Part shown: positions 8,566 to 17,813 of the stretch, in pieces
How the letters are laid out: each line of letters opens with the position of its first letter
Position numbering within the stretch: the stretch's first letter is position 1
Assembly: GCF_000331105.1 (NCBI RefSeq)
Contig: NC_020054.1
Coordinates: forward strand, 6,703,796 to 6,767,795
Length of the DNA: 64,000 nt
Origin: Fibrella aestuarina BUZ 2
GTDB taxonomy: Bacteria; Bacteroidota; Bacteroidia; Cytophagales; Spirosomataceae
Reading direction: 5' to 3'
Made by a program: the position numbers and the translations under genes
Notes under the pieces: model-generated
The model's input: only the letters and a program-made list of their open reading frames with translations
What the model was told of the DNA's origin: nothing
Database searches by the model: none

Positions 8566-9141
8566 CGCCAAACCCAACTGCTGTTCGATCAGCAGAATGA
8601 AGAGGTGGATCACTTTGATGTGCACTTCCTGAATGCGGTCGGCAAAACCAAAATGCGGCACCCGCACTTCCACGTCGGCCTGCCCGGCGAGTTTGCCGCC
8701 GTCTTTGCCGGTTAGCAGTACCACCTTCATGCCTTTGGCGCGGGCCGCTTCTACCGCCCGGATGATGTTGCCCGAGTTGCCGCTCGTGCTCAGGCCCAGC
8801 AACACGTCGCCGGTCTGACCGAGGCCTTCCACAAATCGTGAAAACACCGATTCATAGCCGTAATCGTTGCCTACGCACGACATGTGGCTGGGGTCCGACA
8901 CGGCAATGGCAGCCAATGAACGGCGTTCGCCCCGGTAGCGACCCGATAGCTCTTCGGCAAAATGCATGGCATCGCAGTGGGAACCGCCGTTGCCGCAGGA
9001 AATAATCTTATGCCCATCGCGCAGGGCGTCGGCCATCAGCCGCGCCGCCTGAGCAATAGCGTCGATATGGGCCGGATCGGCCAGAAAGGTATCCAGTACC
9101 GACCGGGCCTCGGTCAGTTCAGTCAGTATGATGTCGTGCAT
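8563..9141 (-). CDS. gmhA: Sedoheptulose 7-phosphate isomerase (phosphoheptose isomerase)
   Basis: 192 residues from the ATG at 9141; a TTG 57 bases earlier would add an unlikely extension. It is a single SIS domain with the GmhA signature [19 protein letters not shown] (about 47-65), the phosphosugar loop [10 protein letters not shown], and the C-terminal HIKVIH segment carrying a conserved histidine. It isomerises D-sedoheptulose 7-phosphate to D-glycero-D-manno-heptose 7-phosphate, the first step toward ADP- or GDP-heptose for lipopolysaccharide or S-layer glycans. It lies 91 bases downstream of the Wzi-like gene on the same strand, so both may be co-transcribed. Other heptose genes are not in the window. 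Confidence 0.9.
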   Translation of the reverse strand: MHDIILTELTEARSVLDTFLADPAHIDAIAQAARLMADALRDGHKIISCGNGGSHCDAMHFAEELSGRYRGERRSLAAIAVSDPSHMSCVGNDYGYESVFSRFVEGLGQTGDVLLGLSTSGNSGNIIRAVEAARAKGMKVVLLTGKDGGKLAGQADVEVRVPHFGFADRIQEVHIKVIHLFILLIEQQLGLA

Positions 9142-9232
9142 GGAAATGTCGTCTGACGGTTCGGATTCAACGTTTTGCGGTCCTGCCCATTGAAGCAACC
9201 TTAAACGTCAAACTCGACACGTCAAACCCGAT

Positions 9233-11008
9233 TTAAAAAACCCAACTCCGATACGGGGCGTTCCAGCGGATGGCGACGTTGACGATCGACGTCTTGTACG
9301 TGTCGGGAATGTACTGGCTGTCCTGCATGCGGTTGAGGTAACGCCCTTCCAGAAACAGGTTGTGTTTCAGCATATAGGTAAGCCGCAGATCGGTGTAGGT
9401 CGTAATGGTTTTGCGGCCCTGCCCGATGAAATTATCGTAGTCGCGCAGCCGTTCTTCGTAGTCTTTCAGCACGTTGCCACCGTAGTTGCGGCCCGGAGGA
9501 TCGGTGCCGTACATCATCAGCGAAAACGTGCCGTTGACCGACAGCCGTTTGTTCTGGTAGCGTAACGTACCCAGCCCTTCCATGAAGTTGGCCCCCAACG
9601 GCGACGCCATTGGCTGGTTGAAGTGGGCGTAGTTTGTCTGTCCCGATTTGTGCGCGTAGGTATACGGCCGGGCCATGTTGAACTCGCCCTGCAAGTCGAG
9701 GTTGGGAACGCCCAGCACGTCGATGTATTTCAGGCCGGCCTGCACCGCAATCTTGTTCGTCCACGACCCACGCGCCGCCCGGATCTCCTTGATCAGGAAT
9801 TCGTCGAGCATCAGTTGGCTGTAGAAAAGCAGGTGCTGCGCCGCGTTCACCTTCAGGTCGAGCCCAACGAACGCATTGTCGGCACTACCCCGCGAGGCTT
9901 CCACGTAGCGATACAGGATAATCGGGTTCAGGTAATTAATGTCGAACCGATCGCGGCTGTACACTTCGGCCTCAAACAGACCCAGATTCACCCGGCGGCT
10001 GATATTGACGCTCAGGTGGTGCATGGTCGTGAATTTCTGGGGCAGCAACTCGATACCCGATAGCGTCACCTGTCCGTTCTGTAACTCGGTAAACAGGTTG
10101 GTGTACTGGAATCGCTTGCCAAAGCGGGTCGATAGCTTCAGGAAGAGGTAGGGCGCCGCGTTGTCGGACAGCAGCAGCGACCGAATGCCATTGCCGAAGA
10201 AATTACGGTCGTGGCCAAACTGAACATTGATGATTTTCAGCGTATTGAAGGTAATATACCCCCGCGCTTCGAGGAAATCGGCGGCGTTGTTGTTGAACAG
10301 CTTCACCACACCCTGCCCCGGCGATGACCCACCGCCAGCGGCCGTCAGCCGGTAGCTTTGGCCGTAATCCTGCACGTATTTGGGGTAATAGGCCTGATTA
10401 TCGGCGAAGTACGAATAGAAGCCCAACTTGCCGCCGATGCTACCCCGCACCTCGATACCGCGCGTGTTGGTATAAAGCGGGTCAGTCAGCACCTGATCGC
10501 GGCCATAGCCGACGTATACAACGGGGTTGATGTGCAGGTCGTATTCTTTATTCTTGACGCTGTAGAAATCGCTTTTCTTTCGGTAAAAAAAGCCCAGAAG
10601 CGGCCGTTCGCTGTTGCCCGGCTCTTCGTAGCGGAGCACCACCGGCTGCGTGGCCGACGAATCGGTCGACTGCCCGAAAGCAACCGATACCCGCGGAAAC
10701 TGCGCTTTTACGGGCTGCGGCGAGGCCCACTCCCAGCTGTCGTCGCGCAGGTAGTTGATGTTGAAGCGGTCGGTGGGTGACAGGCTAATTTCCTGATCGG
10801 GGTCATTTTCGAGCGTATCAACCAGTTGCATCACCGCCTGCCGGTTGTAGGGTTTTACGGTACTATGGTGCTGATCGGCCCACCGGCCCAGCCGAATTTC
10901 GTAGCGGTCGATGAGGTGGTAGTAGTCCTGATTAAGCGGGATGAAGGGGCTTTGCGCATAAACCAGCGAAAGGGGCAGCAAACAAAACAGGCTCAGCAAA
11001 TAGCGCAT
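9233..11008 (-). CDS. Capsule-assembly Wzi-family outer-membrane protein
   Basis: 591 residues from the ATG at 11008, which begins a signal peptide ending in VYAQ (about residue 19). The mature protein is a predicted beta-barrel with many alternating aromatic strands. Recognisable segments are DYYHLIDRYEIR near the start, FGHDRNFFGNGIRSLLLSD in the middle, and a terminal WVF with an aromatic last residue, as expected for a Bam-inserted barrel. Escherichia coli Wzi anchors capsule at the cell surface. Bacteroidota relatives are also seen beside gliding or polysaccharide genes. Its placement next to gmhA and near the polysaccharide region fits an envelope-glycan role. Confidence 0.78.
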   Translation of the reverse strand: MRYLLSLFCLLPLSLVYAQSPFIPLNQDYYHLIDRYEIRLGRWADQHHSTVKPYNRQAVMQLVDTLENDPDQEISLSPTDRFNINYLRDDSWEWASPQPVKAQFPRVSVAFGQSTDSSATQPVVLRYEEPGNSERPLLGFFYRKKSDFYSVKNKEYDLHINPVVYVGYGRDQVLTDPLYTNTRGIEVRGSIGGKLGFYSYFADNQAYYPKYVQDYGQSYRLTAAGGGSSPGQGVVKLFNNNAADFLEARGYITFNTLKIINVQFGHDRNFFGNGIRSLLLSDNAAPYLFLKLSTRFGKRFQYTNLFTELQNGQVTLSGIELLPQKFTTMHHLSVNISRRVNLGLFEAEVYSRDRFDINYLNPIILYRYVEASRGSADNAFVGLDLKVNAAQHLLFYSQLMLDEFLIKEIRAARGSWTNKIAVQAGLKYIDVLGVPNLDLQGEFNMARPYTYAHKSGQTNYAHFNQPMASPLGANFMEGLGTLRYQNKRLSVNGTFSLMMYGTDPPGRNYGGNVLKDYEERLRDYDNFIGQGRKTITTYTDLRLTYMLKHNLFLEGRYLNRMQDSQYIPDTYKTSIVNVAIRWNAPYRSWVF

Positions 11009-11205
11009 ACAGTAATGGGCAACGGTCGGTGGGTGCAAGGTCCCTTTTAGCCAAAATAAGTCGATTCCGTTGGCATTCCGACAATGAGCGGGCTAAATTA
11101 CGCAAAGCCGATGGCAGTTTTCGGTCTACCGTTTGGCGTTGCGTTGCATATTAGCCTGCGGATTTGCCGGTTGGCACGACCTGACACCCCAAAACTCATT
11201 ACCCT

Positions 11206-11874
11206 ATGTTTGTTTTTGCCCAGCAGGCTTCCATTGCCAACCAATACATCGCCGAGCTCCGCGACTTGCGCCTTCAAGCTGATCGGGCGCGCTTTCGCCG
11301 GAACCTCGAACGGCTGGGTGAACTGACGGCCTACGAAATCTCCCGGACGATGGCCTACCAGAACGGTACGGTACAGACGCCGTTGGCCGTGGCGGAGTCG
11401 CAAACGTTGCTACAACAGCCGGTGCTGGCCACCATCATGCGGGCGGGGCTTCCCTTTCACCAGGGCTTTCTGAACGTGTTTGACCAAGCCGACAACGCCT
11501 TTGCGGGGGCTTATCGAACAGCGGCCCGCCGCCAGCCCGATACCGACGAACTGGACGAAAATGAGTTCGATATCGTGATGGAGTACATCAGCAGCCCTGA
11601 TCTGAGCGGCCGCACGCTCATCCTGATCGACCCGATGCTGGCCACGGGGCGGTCGCTCGAGCAGGTGTATCACTCGCTGCTGCGCTACGGTATTCCGGCC
11701 CAAACGCACATTGCCGCCGCCATTGCCAGCCCCGAGGGCGTCAGGTACGTGCAAACCCAATTACCGCAGTGCCACCTCTGGCTGGGTGCCATCGACTCCC
11801 ACCTCAACGCCCACTACTACATCGTGCCGGGCCTCGGCGACGCGGGCGATCTGGCGTTTGGCGGAAAAATCTGA
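11206..11874 (+). CDS. upp: Uracil phosphoribosyltransferase
   Basis: 222 residues, close to the usual length. The PRPP-binding loop is TLILIDPMLATGRSL (about 133-147), the flexible-loop region sits around MRAGLPFHQG, and the uracil-binding C-terminus is YIVPGLGDAGDLAFG. The reaction is uracil plus PRPP to UMP plus diphosphate (pyrimidine salvage, cytosol). It is transcribed divergently from the Wzi-like gene and convergently with the OmpA-family gene, so it has its own promoter. Confidence 0.93.
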   Translation: MFVFAQQASIANQYIAELRDLRLQADRARFRRNLERLGELTAYEISRTMAYQNGTVQTPLAVAESQTLLQQPVLATIMRAGLPFHQGFLNVFDQADNAFAGAYRTAARRQPDTDELDENEFDIVMEYISSPDLSGRTLILIDPMLATGRSLEQVYHSLLRYGIPAQTHIAAAIASPEGVRYVQTQLPQCHLWLGAIDSHLNAHYYIVPGLGDAGDLAFGGKI

Positions 11875-11903
11875 TCGCTGACGGATCGTCAGGTACGTTC
11901 CCG

Positions 11904-13226
11904 TCACCGGCTGACAATGAACTCGACCCGCTGGTTGGTCGCTCGGCCCTCGGGGGTGTCGTTCGGGGCGATCGGTTGCGCTTCGCCCTGTCCGTCGGTG
12001 GTAAGGCGGTCGGCCCGGATGGCAAACTGACTGACCAACGCCGCCCGCACTACATCGGCCCGCCGTTTGGCTAGCAATCGGTTGGCTTGTTCGTCGCCGT
12101 CTGAGTTGGTATGGCAAACGATCTGCACGTGCCGCTGTGGCGCCTGAGTTAGCCAGTCGGCTACTTCCTTCAACGATGCATAGGCGATCGGTTTAAGCGT
12201 GGCGTCACCGGGTTCGAACTGAATGCCACCGGCCGTGCATCGCCCCTCGGTGCGTAGGTGCTGTTGCATGGCCGGGTCGCCCACCGCAAAGCGCAGGTTG
12301 CCGAGGTAATAACTGTCTTCATCGCGGTGCATAGCGCCTATACCAAACACCAGCGAATTGTAGGGCACGCCCGGCTGGAAAGCCTCAGGTACGTCCCAGA
12401 CCTTCTCTTCGTTGACATACACGCGTAATCGCTGCTGTTGCCGGCAAATCGAGACAGTCACGATGTTTCGGCCCAACGCCCAGAACGTACTGACGGGTTT
12501 CTCGCGGTGTAGCACCGGCTCACGATTGGCCCGGACCGTCAGCTCGCTCATGCCCTGCCGACCAGCGGCGTTCATGGGGTGCAGCAGCAACGTCACACCC
12601 CGGTCACCGCCCGCCATTGCCCCCCATTGGGTATACTCGTTGGCGGGGTTGGTCAGGGCGGCGAAGGTGACGTACAGGCCTGTGGAGTAAAAGCTAAAAG
12701 CATGGGAACAGGCCAGGTCAAATTGCAGGGTGAACTGATCGGGCAAGTCGGTGATGGCTTCCGGAGAAAACTGACCCGCCTTACCCAACGCCAGCCAATG
12801 CGCCGGATCGTCGTCTAGGGTCACGATTTCACCCATGCTGTTGGTACGCCAGCGTGCCGGAAATTCGCCGACGGGGGTTTGGGCGAAATCGTCGAGCAAC
12901 CGCAGTTGTTTGGCCTGCACAAAATCGACCTGCTCGTACGTTTTAAACGCCGCGGGCACGCCCGTGTTGGGGTCGTAGGTGGGTGGTTTGACTGGCGCAG
13001 TGACCGTCGGCGCCAGCGAAGCCACCCCATTATCGGCCGCTACCGGAGCCAGATGAGGCGCTGTTTCGGTTACCCGGAGTTGACTGGTCTGATGAATAGG
13101 TCGGCTGGCTGGGGGCCGTCTATTAGCAGATGGTGGATCGCTTTTGGGCGACAGAGAAATACGTAGTTGTGCCTGCATCGTACCAGTGGTTACAACGCAC
13201 AGCACTGCACCAACAAGAAACTTCAT
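11904..13226 (-). CDS. OmpA-family protein with an N-terminal lectin-like domain
   Basis: 440 residues from the ATG at 13226, preferred over a TTG at 13247. Signal peptide about 1-20 (ends in MQAQ), a low-complexity linker rich in P, S and T (about 25-95), then a beta-sandwich-like domain (about 110-310). It ends in an OmpA C-terminal peptidoglycan-binding domain (about 320-440) with VQIVCHTNSDGDEQANRLLAKRRADVVRAAL. It probably tethers the envelope by binding diaminopimelate in peptidoglycan. The middle domain resembles concanavalin-like folds only by its strand pattern, which is inference. It converges with upp, 30 bases from its end. Confidence 0.85.
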   Translation of the reverse strand: MKFLVGAVLCVVTTGTMQAQLRISLSPKSDPPSANRRPPASRPIHQTSQLRVTETAPHLAPVAADNGVASLAPTVTAPVKPPTYDPNTGVPAAFKTYEQVDFVQAKQLRLLDDFAQTPVGEFPARWRTNSMGEIVTLDDDPAHWLALGKAGQFSPEAITDLPDQFTLQFDLACSHAFSFYSTGLYVTFAALTNPANEYTQWGAMAGGDRGVTLLLHPMNAAGRQGMSELTVRANREPVLHREKPVSTFWALGRNIVTVSICRQQQRLRVYVNEEKVWDVPEAFQPGVPYNSLVFGIGAMHRDEDSYYLGNLRFAVGDPAMQQHLRTEGRCTAGGIQFEPGDATLKPIAYASLKEVADWLTQAPQRHVQIVCHTNSDGDEQANRLLAKRRADVVRAALVSQFAIRADRLTTDGQGEAQPIAPNDTPEGRATNQRVEFIVSR

Positions 13227-13244
13227 ATAAGGCTGATTTCTAGC

Positions 13245-13252
13245 CAAATGTA
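13245..13252 (-). promoter_or_regulatory. Bacteroidota-type -7 promoter element
   Basis: Minus-strand TACATTTG fits TAnnTTTG, 19 bases before the ATG of the OmpA-family gene. That implies a very short leader. No clear -33 TTG was found. Confidence 0.4.
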
Positions 13253-13328
13253 AGTATCAGTACCGCTAGTAAGCTACCTGATTAAGGCAGCGGTCAGGCC
13301 GACCGTTCTGGTGGCTCTGCGTGCGTAG

Positions 13329-14351
13329 TTATGCCTGCTCCACGGGCGGCGATTCGATGGGCTTTTTCAGAAACCGCAGGGCCGCGACAAAACCCAGCGC
13401 GCTGAACAGCAGGTTGACGAGCGTGATGACAGCGTGCGAAAACGTAGCCCAGATGGTGCCGGTCAGGAGGGGCACCCCATACGCCAGCAGGCCCCGGCTC
13501 GCCAGGAAATGATAGGAGCCAATGTTGGCCTGAGTCGGGATGGTAAGGCTGCCCATTGACGTGAGCGCAAAGGTGGTCAGCGAGGCTGAAAGGGGTAGTT
13601 TGGCCGTGATGGGCAGGGCCCGAAACAGCGACGCCAGCACCACCAGCGATAGGGCATGGATGGTGCCGGTGATCATCCAGTACAGAGCTGGGTTGTCCAC
13701 CCGCCGGATGCTCAATAACCCCCGCCGGAACCCCTCGAACCGCTCGCGAAGCCGCAGGCGGTCGTTGAGGCGAGCGCCCAGCCCACGGTCCAGCAGGTAA
13801 CGCAGGCCTAGGTACGTTACGGCGGCCAGCATTAGCCCGGCAACGCCCACACCGACCCACTGCCCAGCCGACAGGGCAGATAACCAGGTCGGGAGTTGCA
13901 GGTACGTTTGGGCGTAGGCCAGCAACCGGCCCGACTCGAGCAGCAAAGTGACCGTCAGGAAAACGGCCGTGGCCAGCAGATCAACCAGCCGCTCGGTGAT
14001 GATCGACCCCACACTTTCGGTGATGGGTACGTTGTCGGAGCGTTGCAGCAGCGTGCAGCGCAGCAGTTCGCCCGAGCCGGGAATCACCAGCCCCGATGCA
14101 CTCCCCGCCAGCATCGCCGACAGAGCCCGGCCCGTTGAGGGCTGATGGCCCAGCCCTTGCAGCAGCATTCGCCAGCGTAGCGCACGCAGGACCGTTTGCA
14201 GGCCCATCGTTAGGGTGGTCAGGGCAATCCAGGCTGGGGCGGCCTGCCGCAGCTGATCAAGCAGACTGGTGAGCGGCATTCCCCGCAGGGCGTAAATCAG
14301 CAGGCCCAGCGCCAGCGCTACCGCCAGTACTTGTTTCAGCGTTTTGTTCAT
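13329..14351 (-). CDS. Lysylphosphatidylglycerol-synthase-type integral membrane protein (flippase-like)
   Basis: 340 residues from the ATG at 14351; a TTG start 45 bases earlier would give an implausible cysteine- and histidine-containing leader. It has about eight membrane helices with the family marks RALRWRMLL, GSASGLVIPGSGELLRCTLLQ, and TERLVDLLAT. This corresponds to the membrane half of MprF (UPF0104/LPG_synthase_TM). Such stand-alone domains are often beside glycosyltransferases and are thought to move or shield lipid-linked substrates. It is divergent from the large membrane protein at 14456 and likely belongs functionally to the polysaccharide region. Confidence 0.85.
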   Translation of the reverse strand: MNKTLKQVLAVALALGLLIYALRGMPLTSLLDQLRQAAPAWIALTTLTMGLQTVLRALRWRMLLQGLGHQPSTGRALSAMLAGSASGLVIPGSGELLRCTLLQRSDNVPITESVGSIITERLVDLLATAVFLTVTLLLESGRLLAYAQTYLQLPTWLSALSAGQWVGVGVAGLMLAAVTYLGLRYLLDRGLGARLNDRLRLRERFEGFRRGLLSIRRVDNPALYWMITGTIHALSLVVLASLFRALPITAKLPLSASLTTFALTSMGSLTIPTQANIGSYHFLASRGLLAYGVPLLTGTIWATFSHAVITLVNLLFSALGFVAALRFLKKPIESPPVEQA

Positions 14352-14412
14352 TTTCTCATACTTGGCACAGCCTTTGTGAACGAAGGCACTGTTCACCTAC
14401 CGGCAAAATTGG

Positions 14413-14420
14413 TAAATTTG
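14413..14420 (+). promoter_or_regulatory. Bacteroidota-type -7 promoter element
   Basis: TAAATTTG matches TAnnTTTG 36 bases upstream of the ATG at 14456, in the divergent spacer between two membrane-protein genes. The -33 element is not obvious. Confidence 0.45.
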
Positions 14421-14455
14421 TCTGATTAGGCCCTAAACGCCACTTGACCCAACGA

Positions 14456-16567
14456 ATGAGTAAGAAAGGCAAAAAGCCCGTTCAACCCACTGAACGCCCC
14501 CGCCCGATGGCGACGCCAGTGAGTACGGTTTCGCCCACCCAGCCCGTTGTTTCCACACCAACTGCCCCCCCTGTTTCTGCATCAACCCCACCGCCCCCGT
14601 CGGATGGCCTTATCCAATTCGACCGGCGCGTCAAGATCACCCTGGGCATCTTTGTTGGCCTGTTCCTGCTGTTTGTGCTGTTCAAATGGCATTACATATC
14701 GCTCTCGGCCTGGAATGAGATTCTGCCTGATGGTGGACCGGCGAAGCGTGGTTTGGTAGCCGGTACGCCCAAACGCATCCGGATGGATGATTATGCCGTG
14801 GGCGCGCCCTGGATTTTGTCCAACGCCAATACTGGCTTCCAGACCGAAAACGAAGCCATTGGCGGCTTGAAAACACCCCTGATGACGGTGCCGGTAAAGC
14901 ACCCAGTCACTCTCTTTAAGTTCGGCCACTGGGGGTTCCTGTTTCTGGATGTCGAGCGCGGGTACAGTTGGATGTACAACAGCAGTCCGTTAATTCTGCT
15001 GCTGGGTACGTTCCTGTTTTTCCTGCTGGTCACCAAAAACCAGTACTGGCTCTCCCTGACGGGTACGTTGGTGCTGTTTCTCTCGTCGGGTACAGTCTGG
15101 TGGTCGTTTATACCCTCGTCGATGATCGGGTATTGCGGGGCAGCCTTCGTGGCGGCGGTCTACCTGTTGCGGAGCCGCAAGCCAACCGTCATTATCCCCG
15201 TTGCGGCGGCGCTGATCTGGATTGCCGCTTCCTACGCGACGGGACTTTATCCGCCGTATCAGGTGCCGATGGCCTACCTGTTCATCTTCCTGCTGATTGG
15301 GTACGTTGCCAATGAGCGGGCGGCCATTTTTCCGCTGAAAGCCGTTCCCCTGAAGCTGGTGAGTCTGGTTGGGGCGGCGGCGCTGGCAGGCGTGGTTGCC
15401 TACCTGTTCAAAAACGACATCGAAGAGACGATCAAGGCCGTCACCAGTACGGTCTATCCCGGCAAACGGAGCGAGACGGGCGGCACGGGCTTCATTGCCA
15501 ACTGGTATTCCGAATATTACAGCTGGTTCTGGTCGGATCAGAAGTTCCCGAAAGGCTGGCTCAACATCTGCGAACTCTCGCACTACCTCAATTTTGCGCC
15601 GGTCATTATCCCGCTAGCAATTGCCCTATTCGCCTTTACGCGCCGCATCGACTGGATGCTGGTGGGCGCGATGGTCTTTGTGGTGCTGATGTGGCTCTGG
15701 ATGGAAGTAGGGTACCCCGAAGCCATTGCCAAAGCCACACTGATGAGCATGGTGCCCACCCGACGGGCGCAGATTCCCATGGGCGTGGGCGGTATTGTCT
15801 TGCTGTTCCTGTACCTCGGCTACCTGCGCTCGGTCGACCTGGCCCAGTTGAAAGCCAACGTACCTGGCTGGTTCACGCCCGTGGCAGGGCTGGGCGTGGT
15901 GGCCTTTGTGATTTACACGGCTTCGGTCAACATCGATGATTCGGAAGGCCTGCTCACCTCGAACCAGGTGTTCATGCCGGTGCTGTTTTTCATCCTGATG
16001 AACGGGCTGCTGCTTTTCTCGCTCAATATCCGCTACCGGGTGGGGCTGTTCTGCGCGGGCATCGTGCTGTTCTTGCTGCCCAACCTGAAAGCCAACCCGC
16101 TGTCGAAGGGCCTGGCCCCGCTGACGGAAAACATCGTTTACCAGAACGTGAAGGCGATCGTCGACCGCGACCCGAATGCCCGCTGGGTTGTCAACGGCAA
16201 TCAGTTTATTACGTACATGGTCACGGCGACGGGCGCGAAACAGATTACGGGCGTGAAGTACATTCCGAACCGGAAGCAGATTTTCAGCGTGCTCGATCCG
16301 CAGATGAAGCGCGACTCGGCCTACAACCGCTACGCGCACGTCACGTTCCAGACGTATATCAATCCCCAGCAGGGCGATACCACGATTCTGGCGCAGCAAT
16401 ACGAAGACGGGTACGTGATTGCGGGCGACCCCTGCTCTCCCAAATTCAAGAAGCTGAACGTCAAGTACATGCTCTACGACCATGCTCCGCAGATACCCTA
16501 CGAGGTACGTTGTATGAAGAAAGCCGTCGAGCTTGGCTCGATGACCATTTACGAACGCGTTGATTGA
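14456..16567 (+). CDS. Large polytopic membrane protein, probable GT-C-like glycosyltransferase
   Basis: 703 residues from the ATG at 14456; an in-frame TTG 12 bases earlier is less likely. A P/T-rich cytoplasmic tail (1-55) precedes about 12-13 membrane helices. The pattern HWGFLFLDVERGYSWMYNSSP, followed by SSGTVWWSFIPSSM, resembles large Cytophagales membrane proteins of the DUF7657 type. A soluble region after about residue 540 contains the only cysteines of the C-terminus (CSPKF, RCMKK). It leads a plus-strand row with GT2, DUF2304 and GT2 genes, so a role in glycan polymerisation or lipid-linked sugar transfer is likely but inferred. I see no proven catalytic motif. Confidence 0.7.
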   Translation: MSKKGKKPVQPTERPRPMATPVSTVSPTQPVVSTPTAPPVSASTPPPPSDGLIQFDRRVKITLGIFVGLFLLFVLFKWHYISLSAWNEILPDGGPAKRGLVAGTPKRIRMDDYAVGAPWILSNANTGFQTENEAIGGLKTPLMTVPVKHPVTLFKFGHWGFLFLDVERGYSWMYNSSPLILLLGTFLFFLLVTKNQYWLSLTGTLVLFLSSGTVWWSFIPSSMIGYCGAAFVAAVYLLRSRKPTVIIPVAAALIWIAASYATGLYPPYQVPMAYLFIFLLIGYVANERAAIFPLKAVPLKLVSLVGAAALAGVVAYLFKNDIEETIKAVTSTVYPGKRSETGGTGFIANWYSEYYSWFWSDQKFPKGWLNICELSHYLNFAPVIIPLAIALFAFTRRIDWMLVGAMVFVVLMWLWMEVGYPEAIAKATLMSMVPTRRAQIPMGVGGIVLLFLYLGYLRSVDLAQLKANVPGWFTPVAGLGVVAFVIYTASVNIDDSEGLLTSNQVFMPVLFFILMNGLLLFSLNIRYRVGLFCAGIVLFLLPNLKANPLSKGLAPLTENIVYQNVKAIVDRDPNARWVVNGNQFITYMVTATGAKQITGVKYIPNRKQIFSVLDPQMKRDSAYNRYAHVTFQTYINPQQGDTTILAQQYEDGYVIAGDPCSPKFKKLNVKYMLYDHAPQIPYEVRCMKKAVELGSMTIYERVD

Positions 16568-16650
16568 ATGAATAATGGATAGTGACCTTAAAAGTCCAGG
16601 CACATTGAACCCGCAAGGCCATCATCCATTGTACATTATCCGTTATTCAT
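16568..16650. repeat. AT-rich inverted repeat (ATGAATAATGGATA family)
   Basis: ATGAATAATGGATAGTG (16568-16584), right after the stop codon, pairs with CATTATCCGTTATTCAT (16634-16650) at 15 of 17 positions. The word composition (AATG, ACAATG, GTACATTA) recurs in the repeats at 25518-25614 and 32755-32872. Confidence 0.65.
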
Positions 16651-16665
16651 TACAGTACCCTCCCC

Positions 16666-17388
16666 ATGCGCACCCTCATTGTCATCCCCTGCTATAATGA
16701 ACAGGCCGCGATTGCCGACGTAGTGCGCACCATTCAGCGGGTGATTGCCGAGCAGGGTTTTGATGCCGACGTGCTGGTGGTGAACGACTGCTCAACCGAC
16801 AATTCGATCAACATCATCCGCACGTTGGGCTGCCTGTACCTCGATTTGCCCGTTAATCTGGGCATCGGCGGGGCGATGCATGCGGGCTATCGCTACGCCT
16901 GGCGCAACGGCTACGACGCGGCGGTACAGATGGATGGCGATGGCCAACACCCGGCCCACGAACTGCACAAAATCCTGATGCCCCTGTTTACCGATCAGGC
17001 CGACGTGGTGATTGGGTCGCGTTTTCTGACCAACGAAGGGTTCCGGTCGTCGGCGGCACGGCGGGCGGGCATCCGCTATTTCCGGTGGCTCAATCAGTTG
17101 CTGATCGGGCAGGTTATCCACGATAGTACCTCAGGCTTCCGGGCGTTTAACCGGAAAACACTGGCCGTCGTCAACGAGTATTACCCCGACGAATACCCTG
17201 AACCAGAGGCCATCGTACAATTTGGTCTCAACAACCTGCGCATGCTCGAAGTCCCCGTTGTCATGCAGGAACGGCAGGGCGGCGTGTCGAGCATCAACAC
17301 GGGGCGGGCGGTGTACTACATGGCCAAAGTATCGTTGGGCATCTACTTTGTGTACCTTCGACTAAGCGGCCGCAGCCGGCGGTCATAA
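16666..17388 (+). CDS. Glycosyltransferase family 2, polyprenyl-phosphate sugar synthase type
   Basis: 240 residues. The start RTLIVIPCYNEQAAIADVV, then VVNDCSTDNS, and the DxD-like QMDGDGQHPAHEL are typical of dolichol/undecaprenyl-phosphate sugar synthases (DPM1-like GT2). There are no C-terminal membrane helices, so it would be peripheral and charge the lipid carrier from a nucleotide sugar. It is followed after 5 bases by a DUF2304 gene, a pairing seen in many polysaccharide clusters. It likely supplies lipid-linked sugar to the membrane protein upstream. Confidence 0.9.
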   Translation: MRTLIVIPCYNEQAAIADVVRTIQRVIAEQGFDADVLVVNDCSTDNSINIIRTLGCLYLDLPVNLGIGGAMHAGYRYAWRNGYDAAVQMDGDGQHPAHELHKILMPLFTDQADVVIGSRFLTNEGFRSSAARRAGIRYFRWLNQLLIGQVIHDSTSGFRAFNRKTLAVVNEYYPDEYPEPEAIVQFGLNNLRMLEVPVVMQERQGGVSSINTGRAVYYMAKVSLGIYFVYLRLSGRSRRS

Positions 17389-17393
17389 TCACT

Positions 17394-17813
17394 ATGGAAG
17401 GCATTTCGATACCTATACAATTGATCAGCATAGCCGGCGCGATGGTCTTTCTGATCATGATTTTCCGGCTGATCGTGCGGGGGCGGCTGCGTGAAGAATA
17501 TTCCATCATCTGGATTTTCTGCACGTCGGTGCTCATCTTCTTCTCCATCTGGCGGAAGGGGCTGCACTATCTGGCCAGTTTGCTGGGTGTCTATTACCCG
17601 CCGTCGCTGCTGTTTCTGGTGGGCATTCTGGCGATTATCGTCTTTCTGGTGCACCTCTCGGTGGTGAATTCCAAGTTGCAGAGTCAGATCAAAACGCTTT
17701 CGCAGGAAATGGCTTTTTTGAAGCAACAGTTGGAAAAACAGCAGGCCGGGTCAACGGCGCAGGCGTCGACTAAAGCTGAGCAGAAAGCATCCGTTGAAGA
17801 AACAGCATCGTAA
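17394..17813 (+). CDS. DUF2304 membrane protein
   Basis: 139 residues with three membrane helices (about 8-26, 40-55, 66-88), followed by a coiled coil (about 92-118) and an A/T/E-rich tail. The segment REEYSIIWI just after the first helix is the DUF2304 hallmark. Proteins of this family almost always follow a GT2 like the one directly upstream and may anchor it to the membrane. That is association, not demonstrated function. The stop abuts the GTG start of the next GT2 without a gap. Confidence 0.86.
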   Translation: MEGISIPIQLISIAGAMVFLIMIFRLIVRGRLREEYSIIWIFCTSVLIFFSIWRKGLHYLASLLGVYYPPSLLFLVGILAIIVFLVHLSVVNSKLQSQIKTLSQEMAFLKQQLEKQQAGSTAQASTKAEQKASVEETAS